From assembly GCA_944472135.2 (NCBI GenBank), contig OX235263.1:85344721-85408720 (forward strand): a stretch of DNA of 64,000 bases, read 5' to 3'. How positions within the stretch are numbered: position 1 is the first letter of the stretch; the number at the start of each line of letters is the position of its first letter. Positions 45,181 through 55,647 of this stretch are shown piece after piece. Position numbers and translations under genes: made by a program. This DNA comes from Trichobilharzia regenti (lineage: Eukaryota > Platyhelminthes > Trematoda > Strigeidida > Schistosomatidae). The notes beneath the pieces were generated by a model. The model was given only the letters and a program-made list of their open reading frames with translations, searched no databases and had not been told where the DNA came from.

Positions 45181-45840
45181 TTGAAGATGAAAGACAACAC
45201 CTGACTGAGATATCGTTAGATAACAATTACCCACTGAGATTTATTAGACGTTACGGAAGTATCAACCATAGAGCTTTACCAATCCAATCGGCAGCCAAAA
45301 AAGATGTTTTACATATCCTTGCTGTTCAGAGGTCATCAACAAAGTCTGGTCACTAGACAAAGACTCAAGGCCGCAATTAATAGAACATATTATGCAGCTA
45401 AACTTATCTTCATAGAGAAGACGAGAACTATTCTATCCTGTAAACCCTCACATTATCCGGACGATAGTGTCACACCTCAATGTGTTTATCAATTTCCATG
45501 TATGTGTGGAGACACGCACATAGGGAGGACCCATCGTTCTCTGCAGGTTAGGGCTACAGAACACATTCCAAAGTGGCTGAAACAACAAATCAAATTGCCA
45601 GACACAAGTGACCCCGGAAATAGATGTCCAATATCATCTACAGCGAAGCACATGATAGAGACGGGTCATAAGGTTGATTTCAACAATGCCTTTAAGCCGA
45701 TACATAAAACATAGTTGGGCCACATTCTTAAATTCATTGAAGCCGTAGGCATAAAAAGACTTAAACCTATCTTATGTGTCCAAAAGTTATTTGTTATCAC
45801 CTTAAATCTGCCTTGGTAATTCAAGTTAGAACCAAGATCC
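45180..45840 (+). pseudogene. PLE copy O: GIY-YIG domain
   Basis: Plus frame: DNNYPLRFIRR (thumb end, 45215), frameshift, then RLKAAINRTYYAAKLIF, CVYQFPCMCG, THIGRTHRSLQV (Tyr-Ile-Gly has become His-Ile-Gly), EHIPKWLKQQ and HMIETGHKVDF, stop at 45714. The C-terminus LKPILCVQKLFVITL continues in frame past the stop. The YIG tyrosine change and the stop imply a dead nuclease. Left-arm mirror sequence ends at 45349. Confidence 0.85.
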
Positions 45841-46059
45841 AATTTACTTCATAATATTTTCAACCCCTTCTTTGTCTTGTTTTTTCTCTTTCTTATCCAC
45901 ACCTTTTGCGTCTCCCTACCCATTATTTGTGACCTTGACCTGTATTGTAATTATTCATGCCTTCTATAAAAACTGTGTATGACAAGTACGTGTGTGATCA
46001 GAATGTCCGAAATGTGTTGCGCTAATACATTACACGTTTCGGATAAACTACGTCTTCTT
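45841..46059 (+). mobile_element. PLE O 3' untranslated region
   Basis: Pyrimidine-rich sequence ending with TGTCCGAAATGTGTTGCGC at about 46005, shared with copy A (inverted near 1890-1910). Confidence 0.6.
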
Positions 46060-46366
46060 ATTGTGTTGTCGAAGTTGACTGTCTGCTTCTTTATGGCGGC
46101 TGTGAGTGAGATATGGCCATTGAAACTGGAAGTTATGAAAAGTCTGGCTAAATTTCTTTAATCACAGAGGTGTTTGCTTTCTATCGCCTGTGCCAAGTGG
46201 TATAAATAATATGGGGAGTAGTATTCAGTTTAAGGATAGAATGTTGGGTAGTGATGGGAAGTAAGTCGATAAGACTGTGAAACTACATCAGTTAAGATGA
46301 TTGCTAGAACACGTGTTGTGCATGCCCAGCCACCTCCTTCCTCGATGAGCAATGTTAATCGATAGA
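46060..46366 (+). pseudogene. RTE-2 3' fragment, decayed
   Basis: Traces of the RTE-2 C-terminus: WPLKLEVMKSLA (against WPLRVEDMKRLA at 33288), then GKSIDE-like and RLRWLGHV-like positions broken by stops. No tail remains; SINE-2 follows directly. Confidence 0.6.
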
Positions 46367-46622
46367 GGATTATTTATTTTATTTTATTTCTTCACATTCC
46401 CAGTGGAACATAGGGGGGCTTCAGGCTAGAGGCTCGAAGTTTCACTACCACCAGTGGTGTTTGTTTGTTTTTTACGGGATGGAGTTGCTAGCCTCACGTC
46501 CAACCTTCCCTCTTCTTACCAGTCTTATTACTCGCTTAATGAGGTGAAGGGGTGTATCGGCTGAGGATTGAACCCTGAAACACGTGAGTGTGATTGGCGA
46601 GGATTCTACCACTGTTCCACCG
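46367..46622 (-). mobile_element. SINE-2, minus orientation
   Basis: 3' end GGAACATAGG...GGCTTCA at 46403-46425 (element minus sense GAAGCC...TATGTTCC), body with CCTCGCTTAATG-type match, and a degenerate B box (GATTGAACCC) near 46565. The tRNA head ends near 46622. Diverged copy. Confidence 0.65.
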
Positions 46623-46675
46623 CTAGTGAGCATCTCACTGATATTCAAGTATTGGTTTGTAGGGATTTGGTTTTA
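46622..46675 (+). mobile_element. SINE-4 tail fragment
   Basis: CTAGTGAGCATCTCACTG and CAAGTATTGGTTTGTAGGGA match the unit end at 20520-20575 and 2660-2705. Confidence 0.55.
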
Positions 46676-46730
46676 TGATTGTAATCATAGTAAAATGTCA
46701 AGTGGCAAAGCAAATTAATGTCATATATAG

Positions 46731-47930
46731 AATAATTCATAGAATAAACAGAACCAATGGAACTCTGAAGAGATTGATTTATCGAAAGCTGTCATGGAAT
46801 GGTCAACTGAAAAATTTCTACAGCTGGGTACCCATTGGTCAAATACGAAACCTGATCCGGTCGCTTGTCACTCGTATTTACCAGTCGCATATATAGCCCT
46901 AATACTGTAGAGGGTGAGTTAAATCTTTTGAGAAAAATCCTAATAGAAAATGGATTCCACTACGTTTTATAGACAAGAATATACATTCAAATCCTATGAA
47001 ATGTGACTTATCAATGGTACCCAAGAAAATACTTTACATGAGCTTGAAATTCATAGGCTTCCGATATCATGAAAAGGAGATCACAGTCTCTGAAAAGAAC
47101 ATTCCCTGTTGCATCTTTGAGAATAGCATTCACCAGTCGACCATTACTGTTCAATAATCTGAAGGACAAGATCCCTCTGTTGACCAACTCTATGTGTGTT
47201 TATCAATTCACCTGCTCGTGTGGAGCTAGGTATATCGGCCGTTTGACTCGCGTTTTATCCAAGAGGTTGCAAAAACACTATCATGCATGTTTGTTGCGAA
47301 GAGGTGGAAGCGGAACAATAAGAAGCGCAATCATTGAACATTTGATCGATACTGATCACCGTATCTCTATAGCCTCCATCTTTAAAGTCATCTACAAGGC
47401 AAAAAGTAATTTACCCAAATCACTACGTACCCGACTCATCTGTATTGCTGGAATTTTGGATATCGAAACAGAAAAGTCAGATCTCTGTGTACAGAAAAAG
47501 CTCGTTCAACCCGTTCCAACTTTCATGGTCTTAATCCCTCTATGCTAAAGTATAGTGATCCCTAATCATATTTCGGCTCTACCAATTTTCCATTTTTTTT
47601 TCATTTTGTCTATTCAATTTGTGCACTCTTCTTTTATTACGTCAATTGTTACTATTACTACTCTCACTTTGAATTGTCCTCGGTATTATTTCACTCGTTA
47701 CACTTGTCATTCTAAATAGATTCTGTTTTGCAACATTAAATTCTCTGTTATCAAATTTCACACAGTGTTACGTAACGTTTTTATTTTATTCCATTTGCCT
47801 ACTAATCCTATAATTGCACACTCCTTCCAAGCTCCATACATCCTATGAATTATTCTATATACATGACATTAATTTGTTTTGCCACTTGACATTTAACTAT
47901 GATTATAATCACAACTATTGATAATTATCA
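46731..47930 (+). pseudogene. PLE copy P: RT thumb remnant and GIY-YIG (right outer arm)
   Basis: Mirror of copy L: TNGTLKRLIYRKLSWNGQ, then frame 47069-47548 with CVYQFTCSCG, ARYIGRLTRV, LLRRGGSGTIRSAI and LCVQKKLVQP. Only two residues differ from copy L in the nuclease frame (Phe for Ser, Lys for Asn). 47549-47930 is the 3' untranslated part. The RT palm is absent. Confidence 0.88.
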
Positions 47931-47958
47931 TGAAATGCCTGTTACCATGATTCCTTAG

Positions 47959-48193
47959 AGTGCGTCGGTGGTATAGTGGTTAGGACGCTCGCCGACCATG
48001 CACATGATCCGGGGTTCGATCCCCGGCCACAGGACGCACTCCTTTACCTCGCTAAGCCAGAAATAATGCTTGTAATGAGGAAAGGTTGGGTATGAGGCTA
48101 GCAACCCCATCCTGTAAAATAAACACTGCTACAGAAACTTCAAGCCACTAGCTTGAAGCCTATGTTCCACTGGGGAACGTGAAGGAAAAAAAA
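47959..48193 (+). mobile_element. SINE-2 (right arm)
   Basis: GTGCGTCGGTGGTATAGTGG head (A box), a T-arm-like CCGGGGTTCGATCCCCGG (B box), and GACGCAC complementary to the 5' GTGCGTC. Perfect 12-bp duplications ATGATTCCTTAG lie at 47947-47958 and 48194-48205. The head looks tRNA-derived but has extra bases before the 3' acceptor strand, so it is not a tRNA gene. Confidence 0.92.
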
Positions 48194-48322
48194 ATGATTC
48201 CTTAGTATATTGCCAACTTCAAAAAAATTATAACTTGCTGATAGATAAGAATTTATCATTTGGTTAATAATTGGCTAGTAGTGGAATATCACCAATGAAT
48301 GGTGAATTGACATTGACACGTT

Positions 48323-48673
48323 TGTGATAAGAGCTGTCTGCTAGCTCAAATTGCTAGACAACAATTTACGTCAATGTTTATGTCCCATATCTTGGTCATG
48401 AGAGAAAAAACAAGAACAAAGACGAACTCAGCAAAAAAAATCACAGCAGACTTTGCGTGGGAGGATACGATTCGCAGATATATGGTCCGATCATCAAAGA
48501 AACGGCCATAAGGCGATGAAAGATTAACTAACTTTAAGTGAGAAAACAACCAATCAGAATACATTGTTTCTCTGCTAATAATAACGAATAATAATGTACA
48601 TAAAAATCTATAAATATCTCTTGATTTCCTCAATAAACGATCTGTTGCCTCACTCTTGTCTTCTGTTGCAACA
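48323..48673 (+). mobile_element. Solo LTR, family LTR-B (right arm)
   Basis: TGTGATAAG start and GTTGCAACA end, with perfect 4-bp CGTT duplications (48319-48322, 48674-48677). CCAAT motif (48550), TATAAATA (48609) and AATAAA (48632) are in order. No internal domain. Confidence 0.88.
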
Positions 48674-49054
48674 CGTTTCGCTTTTCTTTTTCATTTCAAT
48701 AATCAACAACTACTTGCAATCCTGTGTATTTGGCAAGGAGCTGTGCATCTGTTCTGCGAGACCCAATCATACTATACGACTGGTGAAACACTGACAGGCG
48801 GAGATGGGTTCGAACCATCCACCCGACAGTTAGAAGTAGAGGGCCAAGAACAATCAGCCACAACTACCCACGTCAATTCGTAAGTATTTTTTTTCTTGAA
48901 TAGGACATTTCGAAGACAAATTTCGCGAGATGATATCTTCATTTCATAGTTTCTCTACAATCGCTTTACACAACTAGCATGGTTCACAATAATAAAATGA
49001 TATAAAATGCATAACAATTACTCAGTTACGTAAAGCAAATGTACATACTTAATA

Positions 49055-49490
49055 ATGACCAATCATATTAAGATAGGTCAAGTAGTCCATGGTAGGCGAA
49101 GGTTGACAGCTCAAAGACTTCGGTCAGCTATCAAACGCACATTCTACGCCACATCTCTTTCTCTCACATCCCAAACATTTTCAATCCGTGTACCTACGAT
49201 TAAAGGACAAAATTCTGTGAACTCTACTTCAAACTGTATCTACAAGCTCACCTGTAGTTGTTGCGGTGATACCTACATAGGTAGAACCAACAGAATGTTC
49301 CAATGTCGTCGAAAAGAACATCTTCCAAAATGGCTACTAAATCATACAGAAAATCCCAATGCGATTAATGTGAATAGAAATCCAGCATCATCATCATCCA
49401 TTGCAAAGCACTTATTAATGTCAGGTCACAAAATCAATATTATTGACTGTTTCACAATTATTTCATCACATAACTCTAATTCAAGGTTGG
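49055..49490 (+). pseudogene. PLE copy Q: GIY-YIG fragment (right outer arm)
   Basis: RLRSAIKRTFYATSL, YKLTCSCCG, DTYIGRTNRMFQCRRKEH, a four-serine run and SGHKINIIDCF. Mirror of copy K with the same inverted junction at about 49100. Coding is cut at 49490 by a CR1-like 3' insertion and resumes as KVMEAPWINHHIHAKL-like sequence after 49970. Confidence 0.85.
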
Positions 49491-49970
49491 TTAATTTAAT
49501 AATTTCTCTTACTTTATTGCAAAAACAGTACTTATAATACAGAATGGAATTCTCAGCATTTGTCACAATATTGCATCTGTTTTACTTAAAAAATAAATAA
49601 AATTAAAAATTAAAACAAAATTAACCAGAGAAATTTGTCCACGCTTACGATATAAAGTCAAAAATATTCTAAACACGAATCGAGATCATTAAATATTAAT
49701 AATAATAATAATAATAACAGTGAGTTTGTTTCAAACAGTATTGTCGATTCAGTTTGAAAATTTTAGCATGTTACTATAGAGTATTGAATCTAATGTTCTG
49801 TTGATGTAGTATAGTGAGGGGAAATACAAGATTAACAGTGGTAACACAGCTTAAACGATGTTCACAATTATGAAAAATAAATAAATAAAAACAAAAAAAT
49901 TGATAGGATTATAAATATAAGAAATACAATAACAATCAAGTTTGGTACTGTAAGGCTGGAAGAAATGGTT
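49491..49970 (-). mobile_element. CR1-like 3' end inserted in PLE Q
   Basis: Highly similar to 9795-10270. The left arm lacks it: copy K runs uninterrupted through the same point (GGTTGGATATTGAAGG at 27985). A (TAA)n stretch lies at 49697-49718. No coding. Confidence 0.7.
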
Positions 49971-50225
49971 TGAAGGTGATGGAAGCACCTTGGATTAATC
50001 ATCACATACATGCTAAACTATGTGCACAAAAAACAATAGACTTCAACTTTCACCTATTATGGACCACTTGACCTATTTAAATATGATTGTTTTATATAAC
50101 TGAGTAATTGCCATGCATTTTATATTATTATTGTGAACTATGGTAGTTGTTTAGAGCAATTGTAGAGAAACTACGAAATGAAGATATCATTTCGCGAAAT
50201 TTGTCTTCGAAATGCATTAAGTAAA
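49970..50225 (+). mobile_element. Remainder of PLE Q: terminal codons and 3' end
   Basis: Continues the GAAGGTGATGGAAGCAC sequence of copies K and M, then GACCTATTTAAATATGATT, ACTGAGTAATTG and the conserved CGCGAAATTTGTCTTCG end. Confidence 0.7.
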
Positions 50226-50389
50226 TAATGATAACAAGTTAGAAAAGCAATACTTAAACCTGAGGTAATAGAAATCATAAGAAGAAAGGTCGTGAAGTCG
50301 TAAAAGGTTAGACATGAACGTTTGTCAACGAAACAGGAAAAGAAACATTGTGATAGGAATTTCAGTTGCTAATGTTTATGGAGGATTCG

Positions 50390-51900
50390 TTGGCCTTCTT
50401 CTTCTAGGCCAAGATAAACATGGCGGTTGGACATACTTTTTCTGTATATAAAAAGCCGGTCTTCTGGTATTGATTGCTACCGCTTCAGCTACGGATAGAA
50501 GACGTAGTTGAGCTCCTCTAAATAGATTACCAGGAACGCCGTAAATAACTGAGAATGCCTGCTCGATTTATCTAGTGTTCAGTATCTACCAATTGGGCTA
50601 AGACTGCACACTACCGACGCGTTTGGTTACACCTTTACTCAACCATATATGGTACATGTTCACGCGCGCGCATGGATAAAGCCTTCTGAGTACGGCCAAT
50701 GTAACTAGCTCCACATGAACAGTTGAATTTATAGATACGCATTGGTGAGACCATTTTTGATCATTTACCGTTGACTCGTTGTCTGAGTACTGGTTTAGAT
50801 GAGAAGCTCAGTACCAGTTCAGCTGCAGGAAATGTTGTCTCTACTAATCTGTTAAGTAGACATTTTAGAATGTCAGCTGCAATTTATCCTTTGTAACTTT
50901 ACTTAAGATACAAAGGTTCCATACCTACGTTATTGACCGTTACCCTATCTCTAGGTATCGACATATACTTTTTTTAAGAAGTTCTCTGGATATCCATTTT
51001 CTTGTAGTGTAATGTTCAGTTTTTATACATTTCTTCCTTAATGCATTCCTCTGAACATATGCGTTTTATTTTAAAACTAAGACACTTAACTTTCTTTTGT
51101 ATTGAATCGGTGGGGGGATGTGAAAACGGGTGCCCTGACTCGTCCAAGTCTTCTTTCTAAATAGGTTCCTTCACAGATATCCGTCTGTCTTCATCGTGAG
51201 GAGGACGTCTAGGAAAAATATAGTGTTATTTTCTTCCTCACATGCAAACTGAATAGCTGGGTGAAAACTATTAACAGAATTCAGAAGCTCTTATTTATTA
51301 AGATTCCTATCACAAACAATGAGGGTATCATTTACATATTGACAACAATAGCCAAGCCCCTTGATCATGTCTTTGAGTGGACCGTTTTTAAGCTTTGCCA
51401 GGAAATTATACACTAGCATAGGGCCCAGAGGTAACGTCATGGCAACACCCCCAACTTGTCTCTAAAAGTCATTGTTAAGCATAAGCTGGACATTCATAGT
51501 GCATTTCAATAGTCATTCTTTGACTTTTTCCAATAGGATTTCTACACCTAACTCTCGTTCTGTCAGTTGGTCACATAAGTAGTTGACTGTTTCGAGAAAT
51601 GGGATGTCGGTGAATAATGATGCGACATCCAGTCACATCATTTTCTTTCCCTTTACGTTCAGGCTCTTGGTAGTTTCTACAAAGCTAAATACGTCTCTAA
51701 TATCGAATTTCACTAGTTCACGATGTAAAGGTTCCAATGCCTTTACCAACCATTTCGCTGTAAAAAGATAGGAAGATTGACATATATTTAGGATGGGACG
51801 TAGTGGTCCACCAAGTTAGTGGACTTTCAGTGAACCATAAAGTTTTGGTGGGAGCGTATCCTAGGGTTTCAATTCGTCGAGTGTACCGAAATGTTGCTTG
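50390..51900 (-). pseudogene. PLE, minus strand, RT and GIY-YIG, heavily broken
   Basis: The minus strand, reading from about 51760, shows FTAKWLVKALEPLHRELVKF, motif A LDVASLFTDIPFLETV, motif B VAMTLPLGPMLV (GSPLG decayed to TLPLG), motif C CQYVNDTLIV (YVDD decayed to YVND), HPAIQFACEEENNTIFFLDVLL and the thumb. The nuclease (NCSCGASYIG-like near 50710) and a worn terminal signature lie near 50440. Many stops. A near full-length but dead copy, related to 52486-53760 and lying head to head with it. Confidence 0.8.
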
Positions 51901-52485
51901 AAATGCCTAGGACTGTAACTGACCTAAAAAAAGCATTAGTGTTGCTTGATCGGACAGCCCAGGGGATAACTTTTTGGAGGACAGTCACACACGGCCCATT
52001 TGAGGCCATTCTCTCAGTTATGTCCGTATGAAAACCTTACCAATGCATGGTAAGGTGAAATGTACAATTTTCGCGGTCGACCCTTCCTACCACCCCTGGT
52101 CTCCAGAATAGAAAAGTGGAATAGCTGATTTCCCGAGGGGAACACTTTACTGCTGTTTTATCCTTATTGGCGAGCAGTACGACTTCACCCTCAGAAACCC
52201 AATATAATGTAAGCAACCTACACTACAAATAACTAACCGATTTTAGTCTAACGGCATTTCTGGTATAGCAGAACCTGCAGAAACAGCAATTCCAGCCAGT
52301 GTAGCTCGTTGAGACATGCAAACCCGACCACTAAGTCAAGGTAACAGCTATCTATCGAGAACAGGCTCAAAAAAGTAGTGTACAATTCCTAGGTGAACAC
52401 CCTCCCCACACCTATAGACGCCTTAATCAAAAACTAAATAATTAAAACAAGAATCACTGGAAACCTTGTAATAAATTAAACTAAT
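51900..52485. other. Unassigned spacer between divergent PLEs
   Basis: Less AT-rich than its surroundings, with no open frame and no match to other repeats in this window. Could be an unknown repeat or PLE 5' sequence. Confidence 0.4.
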
Positions 52486-53760
52486 GTGAGGTATAAACGC
52501 ATGTTGTCCATGGATGTATCATCACTATTCACTAATATACCGCTTATGGAGACAGTAGATTGCATTTGTCAAGAAATCACCGAAAGACAATTGAACTTGG
52601 GAATCCCCTTGTGTAGCCTCAAAGAATTACTTCTCAAATGCACAATGAATGTTCACTTTGTCTTCAATAATTCTTACTACCAACAAGTTGATGGAATAGT
52701 TATGGGTTCACCATTAGGCCCAATATTAGCTGACTTCTTTCTCGCAAAACTTGAAAACGGGAAATTGAAGGACATCATCAAGGAGTTTGATATGTATTAC
52801 CGATATGTCGATGATACATTTATCTTAGCTGATGGGAATGTTAACATAGACGAATTGTTGCTGAAATTCAACAACGTCCACCCTTCACTTACTTTTACTT
52901 GTGAAGAGGAGCAAGAGAATAAACTACGTTTTCTGGATGTCTTGCTAAGTAGGCGAGAAGATGGATCACTTGGGAGAAGCGTGTATAGAAAAAGCACATT
53001 CACAGCACAATACATTCACTTCCTTAGTTACGTGCCCATTAAATATAAGAGGAATGTTGTTAAAGTTCTTACGAGCAGAGCAAGAAAGATATGTACGGAT
53101 GACCTCTTACAAAAGGAATTTGAATATATTCACGATTCCTTGATGGAGATGGGCTATCCGAGTAGTTTCATAAAGAAACATATGAAAACATCAGAGAGAA
53201 AACCTGAGACTCTGACTGCACGTAAAAAACCTCTATTTATTAAGTTACAATTTAATGGTGACTTATCAAGTGAGCTTTAATTCCAGAGACTTTCCAGGAG
53301 TATACGGAGAACGTTTTGCGCAGCATACCTATGTTTGTCATTCTCTAGCCGATGAATGATTGGGACGCAAACGAAGGATGAACTAGATAGTTTTGCCACA
53401 TATATGTGCATTTATCAATTCAACTACACCTGCGGTGACAGTTATGGGCGTACTACTAGACAGCTTAGCCAACGTGTTAGTGAACATCTCCCATCGTGGT
53501 TTGGCAAAGGACAGACAAAAACAATCCGTAGCTCAATTTTGTCACATTTAGTTGATAGTGGTCATGTAGTGGAGAAAACGAGCGCTTTCAAAGTAATTCA
53601 TCGTATCCCACCGAATCTTTCTAATAGACTTCGTATTCATCTACTGCACACACACAGCTGAGGCAGGCGATAGGCATTCGAACTATTAAACCTAAACTAT
53701 GCATTCAAAAGAAGTTCGTACAGCCATTATCCCTCCTTTGGCCTATTAAGACATAACCAA
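52486..53760 (+). pseudogene. PLE copy R: RT palm to GIY-YIG, frameshifted
   Basis: Frame to 53280: motif A LSMDVSSLFTNIPLMETV, motif B IVMGSPLGPILADFFL, motif C RYVDDTFILAD, HPSLTFTCEEEQENKLRFLD and the thumb IKYKRNVVKVL. After a shift, frame 53356-53661 has MCIYQFNYTCG, then SYGRTTRQLSQRV, where the isoleucine of YIG is missing through a 3-nt deletion. A last shift leads to IKPKLCIQKKFVQPLS. It is 5' truncated just upstream of motif A. The RT active site is intact; the nuclease is probably not. Confidence 0.9.
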
Positions 53761-54342
53761 CTAATGACTTCTACACCACCCCTTGTTTATATTTTCAACC
53801 CCTTTCTTATCATCCCTTAATCTTATCACATCTTCATTAAAAACGTGTTTCATTTACTCCCCTTACAATCTAACATTACGTAATCGGTTCATTTGTTTTT
53901 CTTAGCCTTTATCGACTACTTCTACCTGAACATTTGTTTGTTTAATCATGCTGTTTTTCATTATTCGTGTTATCACAGATTGCCTCACTTTTTCATCCTT
54001 ATTATTGACAAAACCACTATTATTAATAATATTATTATTATGACTAATTGCACAATTTATATGCACCATCTTATTATCCTATAGACAAAACACCATGATT
54101 GGTTTATATTTGTATTTTATTTGTAAAATTATACATTATAGTTAAGCCTGATGAGATTTAATTGAAAACACAATGCTGTTCGCTTAAATGTGTTGTTATA
54201 AATTAAACTTGCATAAAAGCATTGTGCACAACTGTATAGCCTGAATAGTTAATTCTAGCAACTAAATTAACATCTAGTGTTACCATAGTTATATAAAAGT
54301 TATTTGTGAGAACGATCATTTCAAGTTAACCAAATGACATCT
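53761..54342 (+). other. PLE R 3' region and AT-rich DNA
   Basis: A pyrimidine-rich then AT-rich stretch with (ATT)n near 54020. CTGATGAG and GAAAAC boxes lie at about 54148-54168. No gene. Confidence 0.5.
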
Positions 54343-54777
54343 TGTTAACTCCAAGACATTGGCCTAGGAGCCTACGTACTGGGAGCTGATATATCACAAC
54401 TGACAGAAATCGCTTTAAATCAGTAATCATCGTATTATACATCCTGTGATTTATCGTCTGATCAGACGACTAAAAAAATTTCATCATCTGTTTCTTACCT
54501 TGGTCTTGGTCAATTTATCAACCAGCCAATCAGAATATTTATTTTTCGCCGACCTAGCCGAATCGCCTACCAATCAGAACAGCCAATTTCCACTGTGCCC
54601 TAAGCCAATTTCAATGTGGTTAAGAAATATATAAATATGACGTGCATTCTCTAATAAAATGGATATCCTAACAGTCACAGACCAGACCGCCGAAGGTACA
54701 ACGGATGAATAAGTGTATCCTTGCATATCAGCGGTTGTCAACGAGATCATATCATATTCCGCGACAAACTTATAACA
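54343..54777 (+). mobile_element. LTR of a third family (LTR-C)
   Basis: 435 bp starting TGTTA and ending TAACA. TATATAAATA at 54629-54638 and AATAAA at 54653-54658 are spaced as promoter and poly(A) signal. Repeated CCAATCAGA motifs precede the TATA box. A primer-binding-like TGGCAACGGGGTT starts three bases after the end, so this is a 5' LTR, not a solo one. No gag-pol follows within reach. Confidence 0.7.
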
Positions 54778-54780
54778 AAT

Positions 54781-54794
54781 TGGCAACGGGGTTA
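54781..54794 (+). other. Primer-binding site of LTR-C
   Basis: TGGCAACGGGGTTA begins with the TGG that pairs to a tRNA 3' CCA end, three bases after the LTR, the usual position for a reverse-transcription primer site. Confidence 0.6.
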
Positions 54795-54799
54795 TTTAT

Positions 54800-55647
54800 T
54801 TTAGTATCGGCATAACATCAACACAGACCGAATATTTCAGTCTCGTAAGATCAATAAAAGAGGAAATACGAAAATAATAAGCTCAACACATAACAAATGA
54901 TACTTCTTGCACAAGAGATGGCTCAATACATAAAAGTTTGCTGCTTGAAGCGATAAGTGAGCCAACGAGCTACACTAACGTGAGGTAATTTTCCTGAAAG
55001 TCCTATCACACCACAAAGGTTATCTGGATAGCAGTGATACAAAAGGCAGTTACCATCATAGTGTTGGTCGTCTACACTATTTTAGGAGTCTGTGTGCGAA
55101 GTCGTACTTTTAGCGAATAGAGATATAACAGTAATAAGGTGTTTCTTTCACTGGACCAGCATATTAAAAAAGTGCTGCTACTCCACTCAAGAGACGGTGG
55201 CGGGTAAGAAAAAGAATCGACCCCAAAAATAGCACATCCCCACTTACTTTTGCGGTGGCAAAATCTCAATACTGATGACACTCCTAAAAACCACTTTAAA
55301 CAGACCGTGTATGACCGCGACCTCAAGCAGTTGTCCTCTGGGCGGTGTGGTCACACAACACTAATGCTCTTTCTGTTTTGGGTAGCCACACACCAAATGT
55401 ATCACTCATCATGTGTCAATCTTAAAGCCACTTAAGTCGGTCTTTATGACAGTCTAATATGTAATCCCTGACAAGGTTAAAAAGAAACATTGTGATTACA
55501 TTAACGAATGTTAAATATGTATTTTGTCATGAGCAACATAAACGCACACACACACACACACAGAAAGAGAAATGTATAGGCAAGCAAGGTAACACCTGTA
55601 CATTTTGAAAACAACAATATTATTATCATTATCATCACAGTATAGAT
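54800..55647. other. No recognised gene; likely MPDU1 3' flank
   Basis: A short leader-like stretch after LTR-C, then unassigned sequence with a (CA)n tract at about 55543-55562. The 3' untranslated region of the MPDU1-like gene should lie at its right end; a poly(A) signal was not clearly seen. Confidence 0.45.

Noticed and set aside
47959..48040. tRNA gene
   Set aside because: A and B boxes and a 7-bp acceptor-like stem exist, but extra bases separate the T arm from the 3' acceptor strand, and the segment is the head of a SINE with target duplications.
28385..49105. Assignment of the inverted duplication to a sex chromosome
   Set aside because: Schistosome W chromosomes are repeat-rich, but nothing in this sequence identifies the chromosome.
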